From positions 310,001-374,000 of the forward strand of contig NZ_LZSU01000051.1 in the NCBI RefSeq assembly GCF_001665575.1: a stretch of DNA of 64,000 bases. Direction: 5' to 3'. The position numbers and the translations under genes were made by a program. Shown here one piece after another: positions 52,496 to 60,698 of this stretch. The DNA is from Mycobacterium sp. 852013-51886_SCH5428379 (GTDB lineage Bacteria > Actinomycetota > Actinomycetes > Mycobacteriales > Mycobacteriaceae). The notes under the pieces were generated by a model, which did not search any database, was not told where the DNA came from, and was given only the letters and a program-made list of their open reading frames with translations. Numbering within the stretch: the first letter of the stretch is position 1; each line of letters begins with the position of its first letter.

Positions 52496-53271
52496 TTATT
52501 CACCGTTCGTGAACGTCTGTGCAGGTCGCACGGCCTGCCGCCACGCCTCGCGTACGGCGGCGAGCGCTTCGGCTGCTGACACGGTCAGGCGGGTCTGCCC
52601 GGCCAGCTGCGCCTGCCACTTGGCGTCCGTCGGGGCCCGGTCAAACATGTGCTGCGCCGGTGCCTTGTTGGTCGGTCCGTGCCGCCGAAACACCGCGGCG
52701 GCGTCTGCGTCGATGGCGCCGACCCGGCTCAGTGCCCACAGGTCCCAGAGATCGCGGGCCGCGTGCCGGTCCGTCCATGTCGCCGTCTTCGACGCCGCGA
52801 ACGCGGGGAGCGTGGGCACGAGTAGTTCAGCAGCGGGTGCATCCCCATAGCGCTGAAGAGATCGCGGCGTTCCGTCGGCCAGACGACCCGGTCGCGCGCG
52901 GAGAGCAATTGGAGGCGAACCGGGCGTCCGTCCGAGGGGTGCAACAGCACCGGCAGGGTGTCGGCGGTAGCGCTGAGGGCGGGTTCGACGGTCAGCCGGC
53001 CGTGGGTGCGCGCGACGGCGCGGGGGAGTGTGGCGTCGAGCGCGGTGGCCACCTCTTTGCGGCTGCCGACGGCGATGAGGTCAATGTCCTCACTCAGCCG
53101 TCCGTCGGGGAGGTGGGTGCGGGCCAGGGCGGTCCCGCCGATGAAGTGGACCCGGTCACCGAACTCACGGCTGAGGAACGCCAGGAGGTGGGAAATGAGG
53201 TGATCGCGCTCAACTTGCTCGGCGGACACGCCGAACTGCGTTGCGACCGAGTCACGTTCGTCAGGATCCAT
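52496..53271 (-). pseudogene. abiEii: Frameshifted AbiEii-type nucleotidyltransferase toxin
   Basis: Minus-strand gene from ATG 53271. The first frame encodes the NTase core (FIGGTALARTHLP, then SEDIDLIAVG, the GG-S/T and DxD elements). Near 52853-52856 the reading frame breaks. The correct continuation (QRYGDAPAAELL, then KTATWTDRHAARDLWDLWAL, family motif III) is in another frame to the stop at 52496. One added C in CTCTTCAGCG would restore a 258-residue toxin. As read, the product is about 180 residues with a spurious Arg-rich tail to 52729. A sequencing error is possible. It overlaps abiEi by 11 nt. Confidence 0.82.
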
Positions 53272-53914
53272 GATCGACCCCCGCCCAGTCTTCCGCCCGG
53301 CGCAGGGAGGACAGTCGGCGTTGTTCGGTGGCGAGGCGCTGAAGGTGTTTCTTGTCGCTGCGTGAGCAAAGGGCGGCGACAGCGTCAGGAACGTCAGATT
53401 CGTTATCGCCAAGAGTTGGTCGGTGCGCCAGGTCCAGAATGGTCTGCTCGGGCGTCGTCACCAGCGTGGGGCCAAGCTCGGTGCGGATGCGCTCCGCGTC
53501 GAGGCCTGCGGTGTCGCGCTTGACGAACCGGACGACGGCTGGCCTGTCGGTGAGCGTGACGGCGCGGTGCTGGCGCGGTACCGCCACTATCGCGGTGGCG
53601 AGTGCGCGCGGGATTACGCCGTGTAGGCGTGCGGCGCTCAATCCCATGACGACGACGTCGTCATGGCCGTAGATCGCGGCCGCGATTCCAGCGGCCGCCG
53701 TTTCCAGGTCGGGTATCCAGTTGCGCCCCACCAACTCCTGGGGAACGACGACGTAATACCCATCTGTGAGACGGTGAAGGAGTCCCTGTTCGGCCAGTCG
53801 GGCCAACTGCGGCCGGGGATGAGCGTACGTACTTGCCGCATCGCGTGGCCGGATTGTCCTCAGCGGGGCCTGGGCCAGCGTGGTGGGGATCGGAGTGCTG
53901 CGCGTCTGTGCCAT
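53261..53914 (-). CDS. abiEi: AbiEi-type antitoxin / transcriptional regulator
   Basis: 217-residue antitoxin of a type IV AbiE system: an N-terminal winged helix (LARLAEQGLLHRLTDGYYVV) and a C-terminal AbiEi domain (VVVMGLSAARLHGVIPRAL, TTPEQTILDLAHRP). Family role: represses its own promoter through inverted repeats and neutralises the AbiEii nucleotidyltransferase without direct binding. Intact here while the toxin is broken. ATG 53914; the upstream region carries a matching inverted repeat. Confidence 0.87.
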   Translation of the reverse strand: MAQTRSTPIPTTLAQAPLRTIRPRDAASTYAHPRPQLARLAEQGLLHRLTDGYYVVVPQELVGRNWIPDLETAAAGIAAAIYGHDDVVVMGLSAARLHGVIPRALATAIVAVPRQHRAVTLTDRPAVVRFVKRDTAGLDAERIRTELGPTLVTTPEQTILDLAHRPTLGDNESDVPDAVAALCSRSDKKHLQRLATEQRRLSSLRRAEDWAGVDHGS

Positions 53915-53928
53915 GTTCGGTCCCTATA

Positions 53929-53965
53929 TATGCAAAGCGTACCTCCGTAGGATACGTAATGCATA
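53929..53965 (-). promoter_or_regulatory. AbiEi operator (inverted repeat) and abiE promoter
   Basis: TATGCA-N3-CGTA at 53929-53941 is mirrored by TACG-N3-TGCATA at 53953-53965. It is a two-part inverted repeat starting 14 bases upstream of the abiEi ATG. It overlaps the TATATA that could act as -10 on the minus strand. Confidence 0.6.
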
Positions 53966-54006
53966 CTCACGGGTGCAAGGGCGGGCGACGCACATTGCCG
54001 AGCGAA

Positions 54007-54255
54007 CTACGAGTCGCAACCCGTCCCATCGCCATCGCGATCGAGGTCGTAGATGTCGTTTCCGACGACCGTGACCGGACCCGACACGTACGCCGGGCCG
54101 TTTCCGCTGCCACCTGCGCAGTCGACGTCGCTCGCGATCGGAACGCAGGGGCCCGAGTAATTGGGGTCGCAGGGACTCTGCGCGTTCGCGCTGCCCGCGG
54201 GTATCAGCCCAAATCCGAGGACAAGACTGGTAGTGAGTACTGCTAGACGCTTCAC
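54007..54255 (-). CDS. Small secreted excalibur-like calcium-binding protein
   Basis: 82 residues: signal peptide 1-25 (cleavage ANA/Q), then a 57-residue mature part with CDPNYSGPCVP and a C-terminal DLDRDGDGTGCDS. The Asp-rich loop between cysteines is the excalibur motif, related to EF-hand calcium loops, here extracellular. GTG 54255 start. No operon partner. The 51 bases between it and the phytochrome gene are featureless. Confidence 0.8.
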   Translation of the reverse strand: MKRLAVLTTSLVLGFGLIPAGSANAQSPCDPNYSGPCVPIASDVDCAGGSGNGPAYVSGPVTVVGNDIYDLDRDGDGTGCDS

Positions 54256-54307
54256 AGCGTGAGAGCGTATCTCTCCGCCGCCCCGATCCGAAACTTCGCG
54301 GCCGCGA

Positions 54308-56587
54308 CTACAACCGCCGCAACGTCACCACCGTGACGTCGTCGTCGGTCTCGCTGGAACCCATCTCCGCCCACAGCCTCGTCGCCGGGGCATCGCCTGC
54401 GCGCCCGAGGGTTTCGGACAGTAGCTCGAGGCGGTCGTCGATCGCCTGACCCCGCCGCTCCACGAGGCCGTCGGAGAACATCACGAACCCGTGGTCGGGG
54501 TCGACGGTGAACGTGCTCTGGTGATACACCGCGCCGCGCAGCCCGATCGGCGGGGACAGCTGTATCGGCGCCGCGGCGGCCCTCGGCCCCCCGTTGGTCA
54601 GATACGGCATCAGGTGCCCCGCACTCGTCGCCTCGACGTAGCCCGATTCGAGGTCGATCCGTGCGACCACCACGGTCGCCAGCGATCCGGGCAGCATGTG
54701 CGAGCTGAACTCGTTGAGCTGGGTGAGCGCCTCGGCCGGTGCGGCACCCGCGAACAGCTGCGCGCGCAACGCATTTCGCAGCTGCGCCATCGTTCCTGCG
54801 ACCGTGATCCCGTGCCCGGCGACGTCGCCGAGCAGCACTATCAGCCTGCCGTCGCGCAGCTGGAACGCGTCGTACCAGTCGCCACCCACCCGTCCGATCC
54901 CCGATGGTTCGTAATGGCTTGTCAGCTGCCACTTCTCGAGCGTCGGCAACGTCTCCGGCATCAGGCTGCGCTGCAGGATCTCCGCCACCCGCAGTTCGTC
55001 GCGCGTCCGGTTGTACAGCGACTCCACCAGCGACCGCCGCAGCGAGTCCGCCGACTCGACCTCGCTCGGCGACCACGGTTCGCTGCGGTGATGCAGCACC
55101 TCGCGCCATCTCTCGAAGCTCTTGCGGGGGCTCAGCCTGACCTCGTCGCCCTCCTGGACCGCGATCGCCTTGTTGTGCGGATCGCCACCCCAGTCCACCG
55201 AGCGCACCGCCTCGCGCCGGAACCAGATCGCGGACTGGCCGTCGGGCAGGTTGAGCACCAGCGCGCCGGCGGCAGACTGCACGTCGACGTCGGTGTCGGG
55301 CAGCGCCCCGGACAGGGAGTCGCTGTAGGCGACTTCCTCGCCGGTGTCCAGCGCCCAGGCGGCGACCGCGGACACCACCTCCGGCGGCGGCACCGTGCCG
55401 CGCTCCTGCCGGTCACCCTGGATGTCGACGACCACACCGTCGGCGGGTACCAGATCGAGCAGATCAGGCGCGCCGAGCAGCGCGACGGTCAGCGGCTCGG
55501 CCTCGTTCATCGCCGCCGCGGTCAGCTTCGTCAGCACTGCCTGTGCCGCGAGCCGCTTCTCCAGTTGGTCACCCTCGTATCGTTCGACGAGGCGCAGCGA
55601 CAACGCCGATCCGAGGAACTCCGCCGCAGCGCGCGTGCCGTACGGCGGCAGATGCGGACCGGCGTAGTGGTGGCACGCGATGAGGCCCCACAACCGGCCG
55701 TGGCGCAGCAGCGAGATCGACATCGACGCCTGCACACCCATGTTCTTCAGGTATTCGATGTGGATCGGAGACACGCTGCGCAACGTCGCGTGGGTCAGGT
55801 CCTGCGGCGCCCCGACGGCGGGGTCGACGGTCGGCACGAGGCGTGCCGGCGTGTAGTCGACGTCGGAGATCAGCCGCAGCCAACTCCGCTCGTACATCGC
55901 CCGCGCCTGCGCCGGGATGTCCGAGGCCGGATAGTGCAGGCCCAGAAAGGAGTTCAGGTCCGCCCGCTTGGCCTCGGCGACCACCTCGCCGTTGTACTCC
56001 GCGTCGTACCGGTAGACCATCACCCGGTCGAAGCCGGTGAGTTCGCGCACAGCCACCGCGGTCACGTTGTACAGCTCGGTCAGGGTCGCGGCCCGGTTGA
56101 GTTCCTCGATCGAACTGCGTACGGCCTGGTAGGTGTTCGGGAACGAGAACGGCCGCTCGCCGTAGGCCATCTCCAGTTCGACGAGCAGCACCCCGCCCGG
56201 TTCGCGGTGCATGATCGCGTCGAACGGGCGGAGTTCGCCGTCCACCGCCAGCGTGCATTCGACCGGATTGCGCTGACGCAGATCGCTGAAGCTCGCGGCC
56301 GCCTGCTCGATCAGGGCGGACTGGTCGGCGCCGATCAGCGCCGACAGGTGTGCACCGAGTACGGCGTCGACGGGACGTCCGAGCAGGTCCGCCACATTCT
56401 CGCTGACCTGGCGGATGACGAACTCCGGCTCGCGGATGACCGCCAGTACGCCACGGGGCTGGATACTGCCGGGGATGTGAATCGGCTCGCGGGCGCAATT
56501 GTCGAGGTCGATCGGTGTGCCCACCGGGACGAGATCGTCCGTCGCACCGGGCGGCTCCGGAGGGGACAGCCGGTCATCGCTTCGCAT
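54308..56587 (-). CDS. Bacteriophytochrome fused to SpoIIE/PP2C phosphatase
   Basis: 759 residues. The photosensory core is complete. A PAS_2 domain (about 20-130) has Cys31 in DNCAREPIHIPG, the biliverdin attachment position. A GAF domain (about 145-330) has PASDIP 220-225, His276 in SPIHIEYLKNMG and CHH 305-307. A PHY domain (about 340-510) has WGGDPHNK and the tongue motif PRKSFERW. Output is a SpoIIE/PP2C Ser/Thr phosphatase (about 540-755) with GGDWYDAF, LGDVAGHG and the SDGLVERR metal region. It should be red/far-red controlled and act on phosphorylated anti-sigma antagonists (inference). ATG 56587; a TTG precedes it. Confidence 0.9.
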   Translation of the reverse strand: MRSDDRLSPPEPPGATDDLVPVGTPIDLDNCAREPIHIPGSIQPRGVLAVIREPEFVIRQVSENVADLLGRPVDAVLGAHLSALIGADQSALIEQAAASFSDLRQRNPVECTLAVDGELRPFDAIMHREPGGVLLVELEMAYGERPFSFPNTYQAVRSSIEELNRAATLTELYNVTAVAVRELTGFDRVMVYRYDAEYNGEVVAEAKRADLNSFLGLHYPASDIPAQARAMYERSWLRLISDVDYTPARLVPTVDPAVGAPQDLTHATLRSVSPIHIEYLKNMGVQASMSISLLRHGRLWGLIACHHYAGPHLPPYGTRAAAEFLGSALSLRLVERYEGDQLEKRLAAQAVLTKLTAAAMNEAEPLTVALLGAPDLLDLVPADGVVVDIQGDRQERGTVPPPEVVSAVAAWALDTGEEVAYSDSLSGALPDTDVDVQSAAGALVLNLPDGQSAIWFRREAVRSVDWGGDPHNKAIAVQEGDEVRLSPRKSFERWREVLHHRSEPWSPSEVESADSLRRSLVESLYNRTRDELRVAEILQRSLMPETLPTLEKWQLTSHYEPSGIGRVGGDWYDAFQLRDGRLIVLLGDVAGHGITVAGTMAQLRNALRAQLFAGAAPAEALTQLNEFSSHMLPGSLATVVVARIDLESGYVEATSAGHLMPYLTNGGPRAAAAPIQLSPPIGLRGAVYHQSTFTVDPDHGFVMFSDGLVERRGQAIDDRLELLSETLGRAGDAPATRLWAEMGSSETDDDVTVVTLRRL

Positions 56588-56637
56588 CAAGGTCCATCAA
56601 ACCAGTTACGGCCCGGCGGGGTCCCACCGGCGGGACA

Positions 56638-57546
56638 TCACCCGCCGAACGTCGAGACGCCGTCGGGCGTGACCTCAAAGCCCTGCACCGTATCGCCGAT
56701 GGTGCCGTAGCACGCCACCCCGGACGGAATGGCCATGCACGTCGAGCCGATCCCGTTGACGCGGTGCCCGACGGGCAATCGCCGGATCGGCCCGGGGTAG
56801 GCGGGGGTGGAGAATCTCGGATCGTCGGTGCGGCGGATGCCTGCGCCGCCGGGCAGCTGGGCGTAGACCTCGTTCTCCCCACCGGTGACGCCCGGAAGCG
56901 GTCCGTCGCAACCGATCTCACCGCCGCTGAAGACGACGATCGAACAGGTCAGTCCGCCGTCGACGGTGAAGACGGGGAACATGTTCTTCGGGCCCATTCC
57001 GACGATGTAGCTCTCGTCGCCGACGACGAAGTCGTTCGGGTCGGGGAAGCTGTCCGGCAGCCCCTCGGTGGGCGGACCGACGCCGGTGCCGGCCGGCGAG
57101 ACCACCAGCCACTGCGCCGCGGGGGTGCCCTCGGTGCACGCGGTGGTCGGCCCGGGTCCCACCCCGCACTCGAAGTCCCCGAACACCAGCTTCTGGCCCT
57201 CACGAAGCACCGGTGCGGCGCCGCCGAGCGGTTTGACGAAGCCGGGGTTGACGGTGCTGCGCAGGCCCCGCGCGTTCACGTCCGCGGCCAGCGCGATCTC
57301 GTTGGCGCCGCTGGCCGTTCCCGGCAGGCGTCCGTGACAACCGGCGCGGCCCTGGTCGGGCAGCATTGCGCACAGCAAGCCGTCAGGGGTCTGAAAGTAC
57401 GCCTCCCGGCCGACGACGAAACCCTCAGCGGGCACGGACGTGTAGGCCTGCAGATCGGGTGCGTTGGGCTTCGTCGCCCCCGCGGGCGTGGCGGGAATCG
57501 TCAGGACGGCCAGTAGGGCGGCGACGAACGTGATCGCGAAACGCAT
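56638..57546 (-). CDS. Secreted protein with an internal duplication
   Basis: 302-residue exported protein, signal peptide 1-24 (cleavage AGA/T). The mature part contains two related units of roughly 95 residues. The first has GFVVGREAYFQTPDGLLCAM, then CHGRLPG, GANEIALA and FVKPLGG. The second has DFVVGDESYIV, then LTCSIVV, CDGPLPG, GENEVYAQ and IRRLPVG. Cys positions correspond. No catalytic motif is recognised; similar proteins are common in mycobacteria with unknown role. ATG 57546 (GTG 57552 possible). Same strand as the downstream phytochrome gene, 50 bases apart. Confidence 0.75.
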   Translation of the reverse strand: MRFAITFVAALLAVLTIPATPAGATKPNAPDLQAYTSVPAEGFVVGREAYFQTPDGLLCAMLPDQGRAGCHGRLPGTASGANEIALAADVNARGLRSTVNPGFVKPLGGAAPVLREGQKLVFGDFECGVGPGPTTACTEGTPAAQWLVVSPAGTGVGPPTEGLPDSFPDPNDFVVGDESYIVGMGPKNMFPVFTVDGGLTCSIVVFSGGEIGCDGPLPGVTGGENEVYAQLPGGAGIRRTDDPRFSTPAYPGPIRRLPVGHRVNGIGSTCMAIPSGVACYGTIGDTVQGFEVTPDGVSTFGG

Positions 57547-57558
57547 CGGCACCGAGCG

Positions 57559-59319
57559 TCACACCGCCGTGGTGCTGGGCTGCGGCTGACTCGGCGTCGC
57601 ATACTGCGGCGGGAACACCTGCACCCCGGTCAGCTGCGCGACGATCTGCGCGATGAGGTTGGTCACGTCGTAGAGCGGATTGTCCTCGCTACCGGTCAGG
57701 TCCACGACGTAGTAGGGGATCGTGGCGAAGATCGTGCGCAGGCTCAGCGCGAACGTCGTGATCGGGTCCGGCGCCTGGTTGGCCGCGATCGCCTCCTCGA
57801 GCGCCTGGAACAGGTTCGGCGGGATGAGGGTGTCCCCGGCGAGCGACATCAGCGGCACCCCGTCGATGTTGCCGTCCGGGATGGCGCCGAACAGACTCAC
57901 CACGGTGGGCGTCACGTCGACGATCTCGTAGGAGAGGTTGATGGCGCCGTCGGCGAAGTCGGGACCGTCGACGATGACGAACGTCTCCGTCTCATCCGGC
58001 GACTGGAAGCCGTGGCCGAAGCCGAGCTGCGGCTGGTGGCCGTGATCGGTGACCACGATGATCGTCCAGTCCTCGCCGGTGGCCGCCTCGCGCGCGGCGA
58101 CCGCGTCGAGGAGCAGCCCGAGGTTGTCGTCGGTGCGCCCGAGCGACGCCGCGTACTCCGGGGACGCGCCGCCGTGCATGTGACCGTTCTCGTCGACCTG
58201 GACCAGATAGGTGAACAGGAAGTTGGGGACGTCCTCGTAGCCGGGGGCGGTGCCCAGGATCGACCGGACCGCCTCGGCGGTGACGGCCGCATCGGTCAGT
58301 GCCCAGTCGTCGTCGCCGGGGACCTGGGGGATGAACACGATGTCGTCGGCGGGGATGGCGCCCGCGCCCGCGATGTCGGTGATGACGTCCCAGTTGGCGA
58401 TGGCCTTGGTCCGCAGGTCGGGGTTGTAGCCCTCGAGCTGGGTGAACGCGGTCGGCCACCGGTCGTAGGTGTCCGGGGTGAACACGTTGTTGATCACGGC
58501 GGACTTGTTGTCCCACGCCCCCGTCAGGATCGCGGTCCACGACGGGTTGGAGATCGTGGTGTGTCCGACGATGCTCGCGGACGCAGTCGTGCTGGTCTCC
58601 ATCAGGCGCACGAAGTTCTGGTTCTGCGGGTTGGCCAGGATGCGGCTGAGATTGGCGCCGTCGACGCCGATCACCAGCACGCGCTCTCTGGTCGGGTCGA
58701 CGACGCGCTTTCCGGTCACCCCGGCGGGTGTGTTGCGCGTGCGGGTCGCCGCCGTGGTCGCCGCGGTGTTGGTGAACGCCGTCGGGACGAAGGGGGCGGG
58801 CAGCGGGATCCGGTTGGGTGCCGCGTCCGGTGTCTGCAGCGCACGGGCCACGACATCGGGCACTTTGTTGACGGCCTGCCGCAGCGCGGTCGTCTCGGCC
58901 CGCCGAGGGGCTGGCCGGCTGGCGGCCGATCCCGTCGGGCCCTGACCGGCATCGGCGGCCGATTCGACCGAACCCGTTGTGCGGTAGGCGGTTCCGCTCC
59001 GGATCGACTTCGGCGCTTCGGCGTCGTCGTCCTGCTGCGCGGATCGGGCGGTGGAGGTGGTGCGCTGCGTCGGAGCGGACTGATTGCGGTCCGACGACGC
59101 CCGGGCAGGGCTCGACACGCCCCGAGTCGGCCGCTCCGTGGGGGTGCTCGCGTCCTGCGCCGTGGAACCGGACGATGCGCCGGGACCGGCGTTGACGCCA
59201 CTCGAGGAGTCGGACCCGGTGGGATCTGCGTAGGCCACCGCGGTCCCGACGGCGGCGCCGCCACCGGCAACGACGCCGGCTACGGCGACACCGAGACACA
59301 TCTGCTTCACCGTCGTCAC
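57559..59319 (-). CDS. Secreted phosphodiesterase/alkaline phosphatase superfamily protein
   Basis: 586 residues: signal peptide to about 31 (AYA/D), a Ser/Thr/Ala-rich linker to about 195, then a type I phosphodiesterase/nucleotide pyrophosphatase-like domain. Metal and nucleophile motifs in order: VLVIGVDGAN, NPSWTAILTGAWDN (probable nucleophile Ser/Thr), QVDENGHMHG, VVTDHGHQ and GFGHGF. The extracellular phosphoester substrate is unknown. The C-terminal 60 residues after LFQALEEA are mycobacteria-type extension ending in Pro/Ser/Thr. GTG 59319. Twelve bases separate it from the next gene on the same strand. Confidence 0.82.
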   Translation of the reverse strand: MTTVKQMCLGVAVAGVVAGGGAAVGTAVAYADPTGSDSSSGVNAGPGASSGSTAQDASTPTERPTRGVSSPARASSDRNQSAPTQRTTSTARSAQQDDDAEAPKSIRSGTAYRTTGSVESAADAGQGPTGSAASRPAPRRAETTALRQAVNKVPDVVARALQTPDAAPNRIPLPAPFVPTAFTNTAATTAATRTRNTPAGVTGKRVVDPTRERVLVIGVDGANLSRILANPQNQNFVRLMETSTTASASIVGHTTISNPSWTAILTGAWDNKSAVINNVFTPDTYDRWPTAFTQLEGYNPDLRTKAIANWDVITDIAGAGAIPADDIVFIPQVPGDDDWALTDAAVTAEAVRSILGTAPGYEDVPNFLFTYLVQVDENGHMHGGASPEYAASLGRTDDNLGLLLDAVAAREAATGEDWTIIVVTDHGHQPQLGFGHGFQSPDETETFVIVDGPDFADGAINLSYEIVDVTPTVVSLFGAIPDGNIDGVPLMSLAGDTLIPPNLFQALEEAIAANQAPDPITTFALSLRTIFATIPYYVVDLTGSEDNPLYDVTNLIAQIVAQLTGVQVFPPQYATPSQPQPSTTAV

Positions 59320-59652
59320 GAGATGACCTCCATTCAGTCACGCAGAGGCTACAAGGCGCGGTTCTCCGGCGGATGATTTTGTTCGCAAAGGGTTTCGTGG
59401 CGCGTCAATATTGGTCTGTGGCGTCGAGCGAGCGTCCCGTGGAGCAACATTCGTTCGCTTCGCCGACGGCGGGAGCAGACCGTCACGACGATAATCCACC
59501 TCACCGGATGCTGCCGGCCAAGACCCGACGTCAGACACGCTTTTCTGTTATTCGCCGAAATTTGACGGTGACGGCGGATCTGCAGCTACCGTCATCATCG
59601 CGCATGTCGCCGACGGGGTGGCAGCAAATGTCTGCGAAAGGGCCACTGATCG
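59320..59652. other. 333-bp intergenic region between divergent genes
   Basis: No gene of either strand is supported here: short frames start and stop without coding character, and the base composition is visibly less GC-rich than the flanks. TTGACG at 59562-59567 and TACCGT at 59587-59592 are a poor promoter pair (19-base gap) for the downstream lipoprotein. AAAGGG near 59637-59642 is its likely ribosome site. Confidence 0.6.
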
Positions 59653-60318
59653 ATGAACGCGTCACTCGCCACCGGAACCCGAATGGCGGCTGCCGGCTTC
59701 GCGCTCGCCTGCGTGCTGGCAGCCTGCGGCGGCGGGGGAGAGGAGTCGTCGGAAAGCTCGTCGACGTCCGCCGCCGAGGCCAGTTCCGAAACCACCTCCG
59801 CCGCAGCAGGTTCGGGCGAGGCCACCGCCGACGAGGCCGCAGAGCAGGCGGACTACACCTCGTTGCTCATCACGGCCGAGGACATCGACGCGCCGGTGGA
59901 GTTCATCGCCGAACCGGCGAAGCTCAACCCGGACGGCACCCAGGGTGCGGAGCAGGTGTTCGCCACGGCCGACAAGGCGGCGACGATCACCATCAACATT
60001 TTCGTCATGGACAACCCCGAACAGGCGACGGCGCTCAAGGCCAAGACCCTCGAGGGAATGGGCACCATCAACACCGGAACACCGGAGCCGGCGCCGATCG
60101 GATCCGACGGCACCGTCGTCAACGGGACGACGCCTGACGGGAGCCGCGGTTCGAGTGCACTGATGTTCACCGAGCAGAACACCTTCACGACGATCTCGTT
60201 CGACAGCGCGCCCGGCGACACGAGCGCTCCGCCGCCGGACTTCATCGATCAGATCGGCAACAAGCAGCTCGCGGCGATCCAAGAGGGTCTGCCGAACGTG
60301 CCGCCGCCGGCTCCCTGA
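59653..60318 (+). CDS. Lipoprotein of unknown function
   Basis: 221 residues with a signal peptide and lipobox VLAAC (Cys25). A low-complexity Ser/Glu/Thr/Ala linker to about 65 is followed by a folded domain (YTSLLITAEDIDAP, ATITINIFVMDNPEQA, FTTISFDSAP), resembling the LpqN-like substrate-binding-type lipoproteins of mycobacteria. The acidic linker would hold the domain away from the membrane. ATG 59653. It converges with the DUF732-like gene, one base apart. Function unknown. Confidence 0.78.
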   Translation: MNASLATGTRMAAAGFALACVLAACGGGGEESSESSSTSAAEASSETTSAAAGSGEATADEAAEQADYTSLLITAEDIDAPVEFIAEPAKLNPDGTQGAEQVFATADKAATITINIFVMDNPEQATALKAKTLEGMGTINTGTPEPAPIGSDGTVVNGTTPDGSRGSSALMFTEQNTFTTISFDSAPGDTSAPPPDFIDQIGNKQLAAIQEGLPNVPPPAP

Positions 60319-60319
60319 G

Positions 60320-60601
60320 TCAGCAGTCGAGTTGGATGATGGCGCTCGCGACGATCTCGGTGGCCGAAGCCAATCCAGCACCGAGATCCCGCGAGACCAT
60401 GTCGACGATGTCGGGCGCCACCATCCCGCTGCGTGACGCCTGGCAGACCTGGTATCCGGTGCTGAGCAGTTGGTCGGCGGTCAGGAACGCGAACCGGTCC
60501 TGCAGCTTGAGGTAGCCGGCCTCGTCCGCGGCGGCGGGAGCGGCGAGCCCGAGGGCACCGGCGGCGCCGGCGAGGAGTGCGGCGGACAGTGTTCGGACCA
60601 T
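60320..60601 (-). CDS. Small secreted DUF732-like protein
   Basis: 93 residues from ATG 60601: signal peptide 1-24 (APAAA/D), then about 70 residues with two cysteines (YQVCQASRSG and the final LDC) likely to form a disulphide. The ADQLLSTGYQVC segment is typical of DUF732 proteins, small exported mycobacterial proteins often found beside mmpL genes; haem-binding members are known in this general class. It lies 97 bases after the mmpL gene on the same strand. ATG 60619 is a longer alternative. Confidence 0.75.
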   Translation of the reverse strand: MVRTLSAALLAGAAGALGLAAPAAADEAGYLKLQDRFAFLTADQLLSTGYQVCQASRSGMVAPDIVDMVSRDLGAGLASATEIVASAIIQLDC

Positions 60602-60698
60602 GGCGGCTACCTCCGACATTCGGGATCGGGCGGGGACGGGCTGATCTGACATTGTCTCTCGTCGCGGCGCGACTTTGCGGGCATACCGCCGACAGCGG

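Noticed and set aside
52519..53523. 334-residue plus-strand frame over the abiEii region
   Set aside because: It is antisense to the NTase pseudogene, whose motifs are clear on the minus strand.
54491..56710. 739-residue plus-strand frame opposite the phytochrome gene
   Set aside because: It is a shadow rich in Arg, His and Gln; all phytochrome and phosphatase signatures are on the minus strand.
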